A stretch of DNA of 64,000 bases from Polytrichum commune (GCA_950295325.1 OX485807.1:13047001-13111000), one strand, 5' to 3'; shown: positions 1-11,370, numbered from the stretch's first letter. The notes: generated by a model not told the origin, from the letters alone. Numbers and translations are program-made.

Positions 1-237
1 CTTATGAATTATTTAAGCTTATCTCTTTGACATTTTAAATCTATATATAAATGTTAATATTATACACTTTTCTTATGTGATTCGGGAAAAATATTTTCAA
101 CAACTCTTCTTTGGAGATGAACACCATTCAAGAATGCAAGTCAATACTTTTCATGAATATAGTGATTCCGTTGGCAAATTTGTATAGTGGTTGGGATATT
201 GACCAAGATCACAATGGGACATTAGGGGTTAAAACTA

Positions 238-1560
238 GGGGCCTAGGCAAGCTAGCATGTTTAAGATAAGAAAAATTGTAGGTTAGCTAGATTCGGTCTT
301 AATGGTGGAAGAAGAATGATGAATCCCAAGGAGGATTTTCGCACTCACTTATGTTTCCATTTCACATCTTTTATTGCGGAGTCAACAATTTTGATTCTTG
401 GAGCGCAATTCAAAATCATGAGCTTAGCTTAATTTGGGGGAATGGGCTGTGCAATTGCACTACAGTCCAAACGTTTGCCTTTGGTGCAACCACTAGTATA
501 ATCAATTGTAGGACTTTATTGGCAAGGTGACACATCGGTGATTAGGCTAATAGAGCAACCAATTCTAAAATATTTGTAGGGCGTCATGTCACGTTGGGTG
601 TTGACTCAAATAATTGATAATGTGTTTCACTATCATCACATAAGACTTGGGTATGCTAACACTTTTGTCCAAATGGGTGGCCTAGGCAAGCAAGCATATA
701 AACGGTAAGCAAAAACACAATAAGCTATATTTAGCTTAAATGATGGAAGGAAAATGGCGGATCCTAAGCAAGATTTCACACTCATATTGGTCCACATTAC
801 ACATCTTATGTTACAAGAACATTCTCTAACATATGCGAGTCTTCATGTGCAATCAAAATCAATGGCAAATTGTGCTCCAAGGTAAGCTTCCTGCTTTAAT
901 TTGGGGGTTGGGTTGAGTGATTTGCAATTGAGCCCACCAAACACTCACCTCTACTTCTAACAACCACTAGCACAATCAAATGTAGGGTTGTGCAGGGTGA
1001 CATGTCAGATTGGATGCTAACTCAAATGAATGATAATGACCGAACGAGTTTCATCATCGTCACATAACAATGTTCAAATCCTAGTATGTTAACCTTTTTG
1101 CATGAACAAGTAGCCTAGGCAAGCTAGCTTAGTTTGGGTAGCAAATTCCCAAGTAAGCTAGATATAGCTTCAATGTTGAAAGGAAAATGATGGGTCCTAA
1201 TCAGGTTTTGCGGACTCACATGGTTCTCCATTACACATCTTTTGTTCCAAGGTTTGTCTCCAAAATCTGCGAGTATTTGCTTGCAATCAATACTATCAAA
1301 ATTATGTGCTCCAATGTGAGCTTCCTCGCTTCATTTGAGGAGTTGGGTTGAGCAATTTGCAATTGAGTCCACCGAACACTCGCCTCTACTTTGGCCACCA
1401 ACACGACCAATTCTAAGGTTGTGCAAGGTAACGTGCTGGATCGGGTGCTAACTCAACTGAATGGTAATGAGTTTCATCGTCATCGCATAACATTGTTAAT
1501 ACCTAATTATGTTAACTCTTTTTCCTTAAATGGGTAGCCTAGGCAACCTAGCATATTTTG
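238..1560. repeat. Tandem array of about 430-bp units, three copies plus a truncated fourth
   Basis: A GCCTAGGCAAGC-like anchor recurs near 240, 680, 1112 and 1534, giving periods of about 440, 432 and 422 bases. The intervening sequence also aligns: a stretch with ATGATGGAAGGAAAATG, then TTACACATCTT, TTGGGGG and AACCACTAG blocks in the same order. The fourth unit is cut off soon after its anchor. Copies differ by many substitutions and small indels, so the array is not recent. No coding potential is visible. Confidence 0.8.
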
Positions 1561-1614
1561 GGTACGAAAAAATTTGGGTGAGGTCGGCACATTTGTCCCC
1601 AATCCATATGGAAA

Positions 1615-1750
1615 CGCAGTGGATGAGTGGTGGCAGGAACGGTGGAGATCTTACATCGGTCAAATCCGACAATCGAGAATGCATAGGCAACGTGGCCTCA
1701 CCAGAAGCCAGAAGCTGCTTTCATCGCCCATAGACTTCTTCTCGACAATA
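1615..1750 (+). repeat. Conserved dispersed block, copy 1 (partner at 34995-35140)
   Basis: About 136 bases are almost identical to 34995-35140, which carries about 10 extra bases. One frame is open in both copies and starts with the residues DEWWQER, so the block may derive from an exon. No family is recognised. Identity is much higher than for other old repeats here, which suggests recent spread or constraint. Confidence 0.7.
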
Positions 1751-1954
1751 CATTATTCTTGTTGCAATATCCTTTGATTGTTCCTCTGTGTGTGGGCCTA
1801 TTTTAAGGAGCATAACAATGTTATGCATCATGTTGTAAATTTACAACATTCACAAATGCTCCTAAATGCTTCCTTCATGGCAAGCTCCATCTATGATGTT
1901 GGATTCTGTAGGCTCTTCTAGCCTAAGATTAATGTTTAATTTCTTGAAGACCTA

Positions 1955-2420
1955 AAGTAGGCATGCCTAATTTGGTTACTCATCTTAAATGGACACCAGT
2001 TTTGAGTGCTATATGGTTAGGAGTAGATCTAAGAATGAAAACCCAAAACATGTGTTTTTAAAAGATTGAACTACGTACGTGTTCAAAATAAATCCAACCA
2101 TTCTAGACTCAGTTACCACTCAATGTTCAACATAATTGGAGAAACTTGTGTGATCAATTAATGAGAAAGAGAATATTCACTTTGCTAATGAATAAGATAT
2201 TCATTTGAGCCCTAAAACGTATGAAGAGAATGGCTACAAGCACAAATCTCTTACAAATTTGCTAACCTACTTGTGTATCCTACGAGAAGTCAACGCAGAG
2301 CTAAAAGTGTCCATTCAAGGCCCACTTACCTTAGGTAGATGACTAAGACATCTTGTTCAAAGTCCTCAAACCTTTGAGCACGTGCACCTATAAGTTTTTA
2401 AGTACTTTCAACACATCGGA
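1955..2420 (+). repeat. Dispersed repeat family R1, copy
   Basis: The segment begins with a GGTTACTCATCTTA-like motif and a GGACACC stretch. It continues through a TTCAAAAT/ACCATTCTA block, an ATGAATAAGATATTCAT block and a GAAGT..GCAGAGCTA..AGTGTCCA block. The same ordered motifs occur at 2690-3010, 8815-9060 and 11020-11370, with fragments near 37880-37990 and 43255-43480 and in reverse at 44955-45060. No ORF, terminal repeat or target duplication was defined. Confidence 0.65.
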
Positions 2421-2689
2421 CACTATTTTGAAGATGTCAAAATCTTGGACATGATACCGACACTATGAACATGTGCATCGATAATTGTGTGAATTGTTTG
2501 AAGGCAAATTGGTGAGTAAGCTAGTATTTTGCATATACGTCAACCAAATTGGACCCAGGTTGTCCCGTCCCATTACACCTGTGCATATGTATCATTGTCC
2601 AAGCCACATTGACAGCTGGTCGTTTTGGAACTTTGGATCGGTGATTGTGTGGGCATCCATCTGTCCTCGCCGTAAGTTGTCAAAATGCA

Positions 2690-3010
2690 CTAATTCCAAC
2701 ACAAGAATAATATGGACATCTATATTTGAGTGGGATGTGGTTAGGTGTGGATCCAAGAATAGACACCAAAAAGACACGTGTTCAAAATATGATAACCATT
2801 CTAAGCTCAATAGTCAACATGATTGAAGGGACCTGCATGGCTACTTAATGAGCACAAGAATCTTCCACTTTGATAATGAATAAAGTATTCATATGAGCTC
2901 CAAAAAATTCGAAACAATTATCTACAAGCACAATTTGGATTTGCTAATCATCTCGCACTAATTGCGTGTTTCATATTCTCCACGAAGTGGGTGCAGAGAG
3001 AAAAGTATCC
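2690..3010 (+). repeat. Dispersed repeat family R1, second copy
   Basis: This copy repeats the R1 motif order: an ATTTGAGTG stretch, an ACACCAAAAAGACACGTGTTC stretch, then an ATTCTAAGCTCAATAGTCAACATGAT block, ATGAATAAAGTATTCAT, and a GAAGTGGGTGCAGAG end. It lies just downstream of the CNGC gene and runs into the duplicated 3' segment of that gene. Confidence 0.6.
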
Positions 3011-3019
3011 AAGTCACAG

Positions 3020-3560
3020 CTTATGTATGTTCTCTCGGCAGCTATCATTGGACATGTTAATGGCAGATGCATCAACTTCATCCTAGAATATGGAATCAAG
3101 CAAGGGAGTTGTTCACCATTGCAAAATTTAGAAGACTTGCCGAAGAGATCATCATTTGCAACGAAGGGAGGAGCAAAGGGATGCTACTCATAATGATCTT
3201 TTAGTTTATATCTATATATATATATATATATGTTTTGGTCACTCAAGGTGTTGTGGTGGCTCACTTCAGTCTTCACATGCAGTTTCAAATCAGCTAAATT
3301 GTGTTCTCTCGGCAGCTATCATTGGATATGTTAATGGCAGATGCATCAACTTCATGCAAGAAAATGGAATCAAACAGGGGAGTTGTTAACCTTTGCAAGT
3401 TTAGAATTGCCAAATAGATGGATCATCATTTGCAACAAATGGAGGAGCAAAGAGATGCTACTCATGATGATTTTTTAGTTTACATATATAAGATATATCT
3501 GTAATTTGTCACTCAAGGTGTTGTGGTGGCTTTGGAGGCACAATCCTGGAGGAAGAGCGC
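3020..3560. repeat. 270-bp tandem duplication spanning the CNGC stop codon and 3' flank
   Basis: The string CACTCAAGGTGTTGTGGTGGC occurs at 3240 and 3510, exactly 270 bases apart. The preceding sequence (TCTCGGCAGCTATCATTGGA near 3034 and 3307) is repeated with the same spacing. Read on the minus strand, the string encodes the last CNGC residues (PPQHLE) and the stop. The proximal copy (3510) is the functional end and the distal copy is a duplicated remnant. A TA-rich microsatellite lies at 3210-3232. Confidence 0.85.
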
Positions 3561-6500
3561 TTGAGGTTTCCTTCCTTTTGGACTTTGGTGTCGGCATCAG
3601 TCGGAGCAATAACCTCACTATTGCTGCTAATGCTAATGCTTTCAGGTTGTGGCTTTGGAGATACAATCATGGAGCTGATGCGTTTGAAGCTGCCTACCTT
3701 TGAGGTTTTTGCGTTTGCCTCCTTCTGAGCAGTGACCTCACTGCTGCTTCTTCTTCTTTCAGGTTCTGGATTTGAAGGCCCAAACAAGGACGTGAGGATG
3801 CTGATACTGTTCCTTTTGGAGGCAATTGGGGCCAACTTGGGAGCAGTGAGCTGATTGCTGATGCTTTCAGACGGTGGCTTTGGAGAGATGAGCAAAGAGG
3901 TGATGAGCCTTTGGGTTCTAGTGGTTGCCTCCCCAAGAGCAGGGATCGCGGAGTCGGTTTCAGATTGTTTTTTGGGAAGGTTCATGTTGTTGCCATTCCT
4001 TTCGGCTGGAGATTGTGGTTTCGGGTTCGCCAACATGGAGGCGATGAGGTTCATGCTGCCTCCCACTCGAGCTTTGGTTGTATCCTGACCGGCAGCAGCG
4101 CCCTGAGGTTGGCTTATTTCCTTCCTGGACTTGAATCTCCGCCAAGCTAATTGAATTTTCACAGCTGCCCACATGCGCCAACTCGGTGAGTAGAATCTCA
4201 CAAGCGTGCGCAGGTTCTTGTCTTCGAATTTCTCTCGGAAATGGTCTACCACATAGTGCAAGTCTTGGTTGTCCAGTGTGAAGACCTCACACGAATCTAA
4301 GCTTCTCGATGTTGCTGTGGATGGAGGGAGCCGTTCAATAAATGGCGTCCGCAGTGACCACGAGAGGAGCTCGTCCCCACAAAAGTGTCCAGGTCCAAGG
4401 ATACACACGCTTGTTTGGTTATTGTTCAATTTATACGAGCTTTCTATGTGTCCACGATTTATGAAAACCATCTTTGTCACAGGTTCACCCTCCGTGTACA
4501 CCTGGTCATGAGCAAGTATTGTGCATAGGAGGACATCCACACTCAACTCAGCATAATTCAGGTGCAACAAGTCATCCACAAAATTTCCTGTAACACCTAC
4601 CTATTGTTCGCTGCAATGCAAGGATAATGTTATAGTGGACCTTGGGTCATTTCTTACAAACTAAAGAATCATGCAGGAAACTTAAGAATACTATAAGTGG
4701 AGGGTTCCTTAATTAGGGCTGTTGTATGACCATGGTGCTCAAGAAAGTTTTTCGTTTCTCATCATGTTCTTATCTTCTGCAGCAAATTATATGTTGAATA
4801 ACTAGGTCCTTGTCTGCATGGAGCATACCATCTCACCCTTCATGTAGAGACAACGTTTGAGGTGCTCACAGAGGTTGTCAAGCACCAGGTCTTCCATTGC
4901 ATGGAACAAGGGTACCTGCAATAGGAGTCGATCTTCCAGATATTAAGAGGAGGTAAGTTGTACAATACGACTCTCTCTCTCTCTCTCTCTCTCTCTCATC
5001 TAGGTTTTTTTCTTTAAAATAAAAATAAAAATTAGGTATTCCCTTCTCTCTTGCAATATATAGTATAAATCGTTTTGATAGGTATACAATATGTTGTGAG
5101 ATTTTAGCCACAATCAATGATACTATAGATACATCTTCAGTGCAAGCGCAATACGATGAGTCTTAGATTTGTTTGGCAAAGATGTAACACCTGTCTCACA
5201 AGGCTAATACACAGATGGCGTTGAATGTCTCTACGAAGACCATCAGGCATGTTACTGATAATTTCGTCCTCATCAATGCCATGCAATGCTCCCCAACGGT
5301 GCCGCTCATAGCGACGCACCCGTTCCCTAATGGGTAGTGGAATTTGCCTTCGACGCATCCACCATTCCATTTCCCGCACACGAAGTTGCATATCCTCTTT
5401 CTTGGAGATGACGGAATGCAGAAACATCTGCAGAACAATGCAATTCACACACCACTGGTCAGCTAACAATTAATCTTATCTCAAGAAAATTCCAAGTCAG
5501 ACTTAACAAATTGATACTCTCTAAATAGTTCATCAAACTAGTAAAATCAAGAGCCATCCAATAGTCTTGAACAGACTGCATGTCAATTTCAGATGGTTAT
5601 AAAACGTACTGGAGATACTCAATGTTGGAAAACCCCAAAGAAAGGCAGGGAAATGTTCATGAAACAATGACTAGGTTGGGCCATGCCTGAATGTTTCCAA
5701 TGAGCATTGAGAACAAGAGAAGGCCGCAAGTGATGAGCAGAATGCTGAAAACGATCTCCACTAGATCATTGCTCGGTGTCAAGGCATTGCCAAAGGTGCT
5801 GACATCATCACACATACCCCCAACAAGGTGAGAATTCAGCCTCCATTTGGATGTCCCTCAAGTCTATGATTGCATTATTCCAAATTGTGAAAACATTGCA
5901 ATGACTGGTATCTCAAGTCAGATTCACTCACCCTCACTCCCCATGATCACATGCTCTTGTGTCATTATGACATAAGAATTACGCAATTGCAATTTGTGTC
6001 TGCACCTCAATGTCATGATCCCCCAGAAAATTGGGTACATTATTCGAGATAGCCAACGTTGCTCCCCCACCAGGTAGACTGCATAGTAGTAAATTCCATA
6101 ATCATATTCACCGGCTGGGTTCATGCAATTATCGAAGAGATCCCCACTTTCTCCCCATAGAAGCCTCCCTTGATTATCGTGTGGTTGGGTGTTGGACGTT
6201 GAAATAGGGATGGGGCAAATCAAGTATGATGGGATGCAGGTAATATTCACTGATTGTAAACAGCGGCCATAAACGCATGTCTCCACTTGTTGGATCGTCA
6301 AAAGGTACCAACAAGATCCAGCAACCTATTCCACAGCAATCCCGACTCTCTGATTCAAGGACCGTAGTATCATAATTTGAAGCATATGCAACTAAAAATT
6401 ACTCCAGCACAAGATACACAATCAAGACATACAATCAACAACATTATCCCCATTAATAATGTTGACCAATATATACACCTGTAGACTATTGGCAACGAAG

Positions 6501-9472
6501 GGACACTCTTCTTCGCACTTGCTAGGGACTTTGTCGACGGGGTTGTCATGCTAACCCGCATATTCTATTGTTCATATAGGTGAATAGGTAAGTGACTGGC
6601 AATTCTGTTTTAACATTGCATCTTCTTGCAGAGTTAGAGTCTTCTCAAGGCACACAAATTGACAGCTACGGCTATCTAAAGCATCACGGCAACCTGATAA
6701 TGCCAAATTACTCATGGGGATGGAATTAAAAAGTCACACATCTAGTGCCAAATATTTTAATCAACATGAGAGAACGTCTTTGGAAGCAAAGAGAAAGTAT
6801 TGAGCACTCACGTGGGCGCAGATGAAAAAGGCAGTGACGTTCACAGCAAAACCTCCCCAAGCGCTGACAAATATATAGCCTGTAACATCTTGCAAACGTT
6901 TGATGAGGAGAGTAATGTGGTACAACTTGGGAATATACTGGGCAAGATATGTCGCCAACACAATTGTCAGCATTTCGGGGGTCATTTTCCCATTATCTAT
7001 CATGTATGGCCACAAATAATACACCATCACCTGCATTGAAACCCATAACATGCCCCATTTTAGCTTGTTCAAGTATCTATTTTTGAGTTCATGAAAGGCC
7101 CACCTCTACTCAGATGGCCAAATTTGTAATTGCATGTGTGAATATGCTCATGATCGTGAAAACTTTGAGGGAAGATGATAAACATCCAGCCTAAAGTAGA
7201 GATGGAAATATTCATTGCCCAACATAATGTATGATATAATTTCAGGTTGAGATATGTCAATATCCATACAAGTCTGCAAACAGATCATGCATATTTAAAT
7301 TTGTGCATGAAATATTCTCTTCAGATGGTATATGGAGAAACCAAGACTCTACCTCAAAGGGTTTGAGATTTATTCTGAACAAACCCGTTTGGGTAGTTAT
7401 TCAACCAAGATTCTCAGATACTAATTTCATGCTTGGGTTGAGGATGGATGTCCTTAAGGGCGATGCAATTTGTGTTTTAATTATCAGCATGGGGCTATTC
7501 AGAATAAATTGAGCATTGGGAAAAGACTTACTGGAGGCATGGGCATGAAAACAAGAGCACCTCAATCAACGGGTTCAGAGTTGTCCTGAACAAAGCTTTT
7601 TAGGTACTCAATTAAGATTTTCATTTACTAATGTCATGCTTGGGATGAGAACGGATGTCCTTCAAAGTGATGCACATTGTCTTCAGCTATCGCCATGAGC
7701 CTTATAACAATAAGCCTAATTGAGAACAAATTGAGCATTGAAAAAGGACTTACTGGAGGCATGGGCATGAAAACAGGAGGAGCACCTCGAAGGGTGGTGA
7801 AATTTGTTTCAGGCAGAGGCTTTTGGGTACTCAATCAAGGTTCTCAGATAAATAAAATCGTGCTTGGGCTGAGGATGGATGTCCTTCAAGGCACCACATA
7901 TTGTGTTCAACTATCACCACTATGAGGCTATTATGAAAAGAATTGAGCATTGGGATAGGACTTACTGGAGGCATAGGCATGAAAACATACAGGTCAATCC
8001 AAAATGTTCCAACAAAATAGTGTTTGCAGACCTTGCGGGCATCAAAGACAAGCTCTCCTCGTCCTTGGACCAACGACCTTTTGGAGACATACGCCAGCCG
8101 CAACTGAATATACATATGCACAAGCTGAATAGCATCTGTCAAAAGTCGCATGACTGTAACAGGGGTGGCGAGGCTACTGTCTACAAAAATGCATGTCAGT
8201 GGCTTGTTTATGGAGAACAGGTAGAGGAACAGGGGATCAACTGCACTGCTGATTGCACACGAGATAAGGAAAAGACGATTCCAATTCTGAATTTCCCGGC
8301 TTCTTGGGTCCAGAACAGATCCAAACCACCATGTTGTCATTTTTGGGTCAACTGTAACCTCCTTTAGCCTTCCCTTTCTGACCTGATAGTACTTCCCTAC
8401 AAGAATTCACAAAGCCCTAATCATTGATCTGCCATCAGAGCTCATACCGCGAGTATCAGTGACTCATATTCTTGGTGCTTTGAGTCAACTGGTTTGCATA
8501 TGGTTCCCATCCAATCAACCAGATTCCAATGATACATCTCAAAATGCAAGTGAAAAGCGTTTTAATGTTGGCTTGGTGTTGATACATACATACTGTTTCA
8601 AGGTATAGCATCTTTACGACCGTAACTCAGCTAAAGCTATTGATTCATTCAACATTATTTCAACTCATTTTTTCAACCTTTGTTAGTCTTGCAACTATAA
8701 AAGGGAGAAACAAAAATATCAAAATTGTAACTCCGTGCTTGGTAGGCATTGATTAAATGTTCTGGTTTGACATGATTGAATTGATGTGAAATCAATGGTG
8801 ATAAGGTAGATGGGCCTTATGTAGTCTCTCTTTATTGGACACCTATATTTGAGTGATATAAGACAAGGCTTCTAGTGAAGATTGGACACTAAAAACTAAG
8901 ACACATGTTACAATGAGATTGGATTATGTGCTCAAAATGTAGAAAACATTTAGCTTCAATACCTAACACAAATAGGAGGCATTATGTGATCATTGAAAAA
9001 GAAGAGAATCTTCACTTTGACCTCTTATAACTTTGGCATGTCAAACTCTGATTCTTTTGAAACATGAGATGTCAATCTTTATGATTTCCGATTGCTAAAT
9101 GGATGAGACAATTCCAGATTCAATCCAACGGCTAAAATTGTTTGTGGAGTTGGAAGTGCACACAAGAGGGGCACATAACTTACATGAATTTAAAAAGTTG
9201 TGATGCTTACCATTTATGAAAATATCAGGGTCCTTCTGACAAGATCCTTCCGGTGCAGGCTTTGAAGGATCTTCCACGCACTCTCGATACTGGTTTGTTC
9301 TTGTCAATACCGAATCGAGATGTGTGTCATTTCGTTTGCCTTCCAGGTCAAACATGTTTTTGAAAATGGTGTTGGTACTCCGTCTCCTCGATCTGCAAAG
9401 CAGCAGCCCAACAACATGGTGTGACCATAAGTATACGTACTTCTTTGTTTGACTCTTCAGTTTCACAAGCAT
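3509..9472 (-). CDS. Cyclic nucleotide-gated cation channel, CNGC19/20-like (8 exons)
   Basis: Membrane cation channel (Ca2+/K+) of the plant CNGC family. Exons in coding order: 9472-9211, 8396-7966, 7030-6812, 6325-6006, 5798-5687, 5427-5191, 4915-4829, 4501-3509. All phases agree and give 886 aa. Landmarks: LDPRSREIQNWN and FWIDL in the voltage-sensor half; GSCWYLL near residue 306 followed by Cys-rich extracellular sequence as in CNGC19/20; pore FWGIMTLSTFGNAL near 405-417; C-linker MQLRVREMEWWM; cyclic-nucleotide domain with FCGDELLSW near 596; IQ motif AAVKIQLAWRR near 668. The filter triplet aligns as GNA where many plant CNGCs have GQN. Residues 690-886 form an unusual five-fold repeat. 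Exon 5 ends at CAG|GC, so that intron is GC-AG; using a GT 15 bases on would add five residues. The ATG at 9472 is the first in frame. Family assignment is secure; the subgroup is inferred from the Cys pattern. Confidence 0.93.
4972..4999. repeat. CT microsatellite in a CNGC intron
   Basis: About 13 CT dinucleotides lie in the intron between exons 6 and 7 (5190-4916). On the coding strand this is a GA run, so it is not part of the acceptor polypyrimidine tract. Confidence 0.9.
7330..7970. repeat. Tandem repeats in CNGC intron 2 copying the exon 2 end and splice donor
   Basis: A GAGCATTG anchor followed by CTTACTGGAGGCAT occurs at 7511, 7733 and 7945, with spacings of 222 and 212. The third occurrence is the real exon 2 end: minus strand ATGCCTCCA|GTAAGTCC, encoding MPMPPV. 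The other two lie inside the intron and keep the same codons and the GTAAGTC donor. A further degenerate unit covers about 7330-7510. The repeated core includes a TGCTTGGG..GAGGATGGATGTCCTT block near 7432, 7645 and 7860. Confidence 0.85.
8815..9060 (+). repeat. R1 repeat copy inside CNGC intron 1
   Basis: This copy has the R1 order: TTGGACACCTATATTTGAGTG, AAGATTGGACAC..AAAAACTAAGACACATGT, GTGCTCAAAATGTAG, then GAATCTTCACTTTGA. It lies in the first intron (9210-8397), so it would be transcribed antisense to its own orientation with the channel pre-mRNA. Confidence 0.6.
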
Positions 9473-10333
9473 TTTAGAGACACTTCACACTTCGGCTTGT
9501 ATATAAACCCGACACAGGTTTACGGAGCTAGGGTATGGACCAAAGGCTATCGCTTCTTGTTGGAGGTGGTCCCGTTTGAGTGTATTATACGCATATCTAC
9601 ACAAAGGGCAAAGCCATAGACTAATTTATGCAGCGAAGCATCATGAGCTTTCGGCCCTGTGACCTGCTGCAATTTACTCAGACCTAATTTCACATTCTAC
9701 AGTGATAAATTAGTCTCTTTAGTTTATCCATTATCCGTCAACTACCTTGAAAACATGGAGGCAGAAGATTCATAACATTCTTGAGTAACCTATGTATCTA
9801 GTCTCCCGCCACAGATGGAATACTTAGGTTATTCTTAGGCATAACCTAAGAATGATGCCATTTTGGGCACGTGACCCCTTCAATTGAATCATGGTAGATG
9901 GGAGAAGGCTTATCCTTCATGTCCGAAGATAGTCAACAATGACGTCAGTGTCGACTATTGAGCAATCAAGCATGCAATCAAAGGACCTTGACGCTTGGAA
10001 ATTTATTCCTAAAGCTAGGATAGAAATTAAGGGAGCGTCTACCTTACAAGGCTCCGAAGAATATTATGGAAGGACATTGTTGAGAACCTGTTTTCTTTAA
10101 TTTGGACATCCTGTGAGCTGCTAGAGCTGGCTCCTGGCATGTTGAGCGCCATACTGCACCTCCAACTCACAAACTACAGAAAGTTTGGACACCAATTTGC
10201 AGCTGTTGAAGTCGTCGGCGAGCACCAGAAACACTTCTACCACTTCTACCAATCAAATCTACGAATACGAACCCTCAAAACAATCAAGAGAAATATATCC
10301 TAATTAGGGTGCAGGTTTTCAGGACTCTCAAGG
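9473..10333. other. Intergenic region between CNGC and the small plus-strand gene
   Basis: This is the 5' flank of the CNGC gene, and possibly of the divergent gene starting at 10334. A TATATAAAC sequence lies near 9499-9507. On the minus strand it reads as a TATA-like box, but it is only about 30 bases before the CNGC ATG. It would therefore give almost no 5' UTR, unless transcription starts elsewhere. No coding sequence was recognised. Confidence 0.5.
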
Positions 10334-11012
10334 ATGATGAGCACTACTCAAGGTTTTGCGGAATCGAGAGCATCATTCTTGGCGCAGGAGGAAAAATCCT
10401 TTCCCTTCCCTGCCATCTCAAAACAAGTCGCGACGGATACTTCAACTTTCTCAACAGCTTTGCAAGTTGTGTATTACCCCGGGATCGCTAAAAGTGCCAA
10501 GAATGCCCTTCACCTCACACTCATCAGTAAGTTCTCATCGTCCAATGTAACTCTACGCATTCTTGATTCCATCTCCCTACAGACAGAGTTCCCACAACTC
10601 CATCCTCCACAGCGTGCCTACGCCGTTCACTTGGAAATGCTGGAGGTATGCGAATGACAGCAAATGCCAGAGATTTAGGTTAAAATTTCCACTGCAGAAT
10701 TGCATAGACCTCACATAGATAACCCAAAAATCGGCTTGCTGAATTCATATACATATATTGTTTCCAAAGTGCAAATAAGAAATATAAATCTTCATTTCCA
10801 GTGACAGTGAGCATTCACCGGAAATGTGTGACAGGTATTCAGATTTCGTACATATGCCAGTTCTTATAATTTGCCACAACTTCTCTACAGCAGATATATT
10901 CTGGACTCTTCCTTGTGCAGATGAAGAACCAATATTCTGCTTCCAGATCACCTACTATTTATCCAACATTCACAATCTTTATGCGCCATCATCACCCTAT
11001 GTTCTTGAGTAA
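10334..11012 (+). CDS. Possible small four-exon gene of unknown function
   Basis: No family was recognised. Exons 10334-10526, 10583-10645, 10802-10834 and 10891-11012 join with agreeing phases into 136 aa ending in TAA. Junctions use canonical signals: ATCA|GTAAGT, CCCTACAG|AC, GGAG|GTATGC, TTTCCAG|TG, ACAG|GTATTC and CTCTACAG|CA. The protein starts MMSTTQGF, has a central YYPGIAKSAKNALHLTLI stretch and ends SSPYVLE. No signal peptide, membrane span or known domain is visible. It diverges from the CNGC gene. The start is the first ATG of the frame, and a 5' exon upstream cannot be excluded. Four phase-matched junctions without a stop argue for a real gene or a recent fragment of one. Chance assembly remains possible because introns were chosen by eye. 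Confidence 0.42.
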
Positions 11013-11019
11013 GCGGGCC

Positions 11020-11370
11020 AAATTCGGTTACTCATCTTACATGAACACCTATAGTTGAGTGTGTACTAAGGTGTGGATCTAAGATTGGACGCAGAAAAGA
11101 GATGCTGAGAAGAGACTGAACTACATACTCAAATTCTTTAACCATTATAGGCTAAATAGTTTAGGTCCAGGATCAAAAGTCGACATGATCATAAGTTGAT
11201 AAGAAAATGCTAACTTCAACAACAGATAAGATATTGATCAACATGGCTATGAGGATATTTGGAATTGCTAATCATCTGATACTAGTTAAATGTTACACAT
11301 CCTTTAAGAAGTGGGTGCAGAGCTAGAAGAGTCCATTTAGGGCCCAATTACCTTTACATATGTGACAGTT
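11020..11370 (+). repeat. R1 repeat copy
   Basis: It starts with GGTTACTCATCTTACATGAACACC and follows the R1 motif order to GAAGTGGGTGCAGAGCTAGAAGAGTCCATTTAGGGCCCA. It aligns along most of its length with 1975-2330. It begins within about 15 bases of the small gene's stop codon, so the 3' UTR of that gene may be R1-derived. Confidence 0.65.

Noticed and set aside
6590-6693. Cys-rich frame downstream of CNGC exon 3 (CRDALDSRSC) as an extra exon
   Set aside because: It needed a weak donor at 6765 and left a stop. Joining 6812 directly to 6325 restores GSCWYLL and keeps phase, so this lies in an intron.
7879-8367. 162-codon plus-strand frame
   Set aside because: It is the complement of CNGC exon 2 and its repeats; the minus strand carries the conserved channel sequence.
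9499-9507. TATA box of the CNGC gene
   Set aside because: Only about 30 bases before the ATG, which leaves essentially no 5' UTR; mentioned but not called as a promoter.
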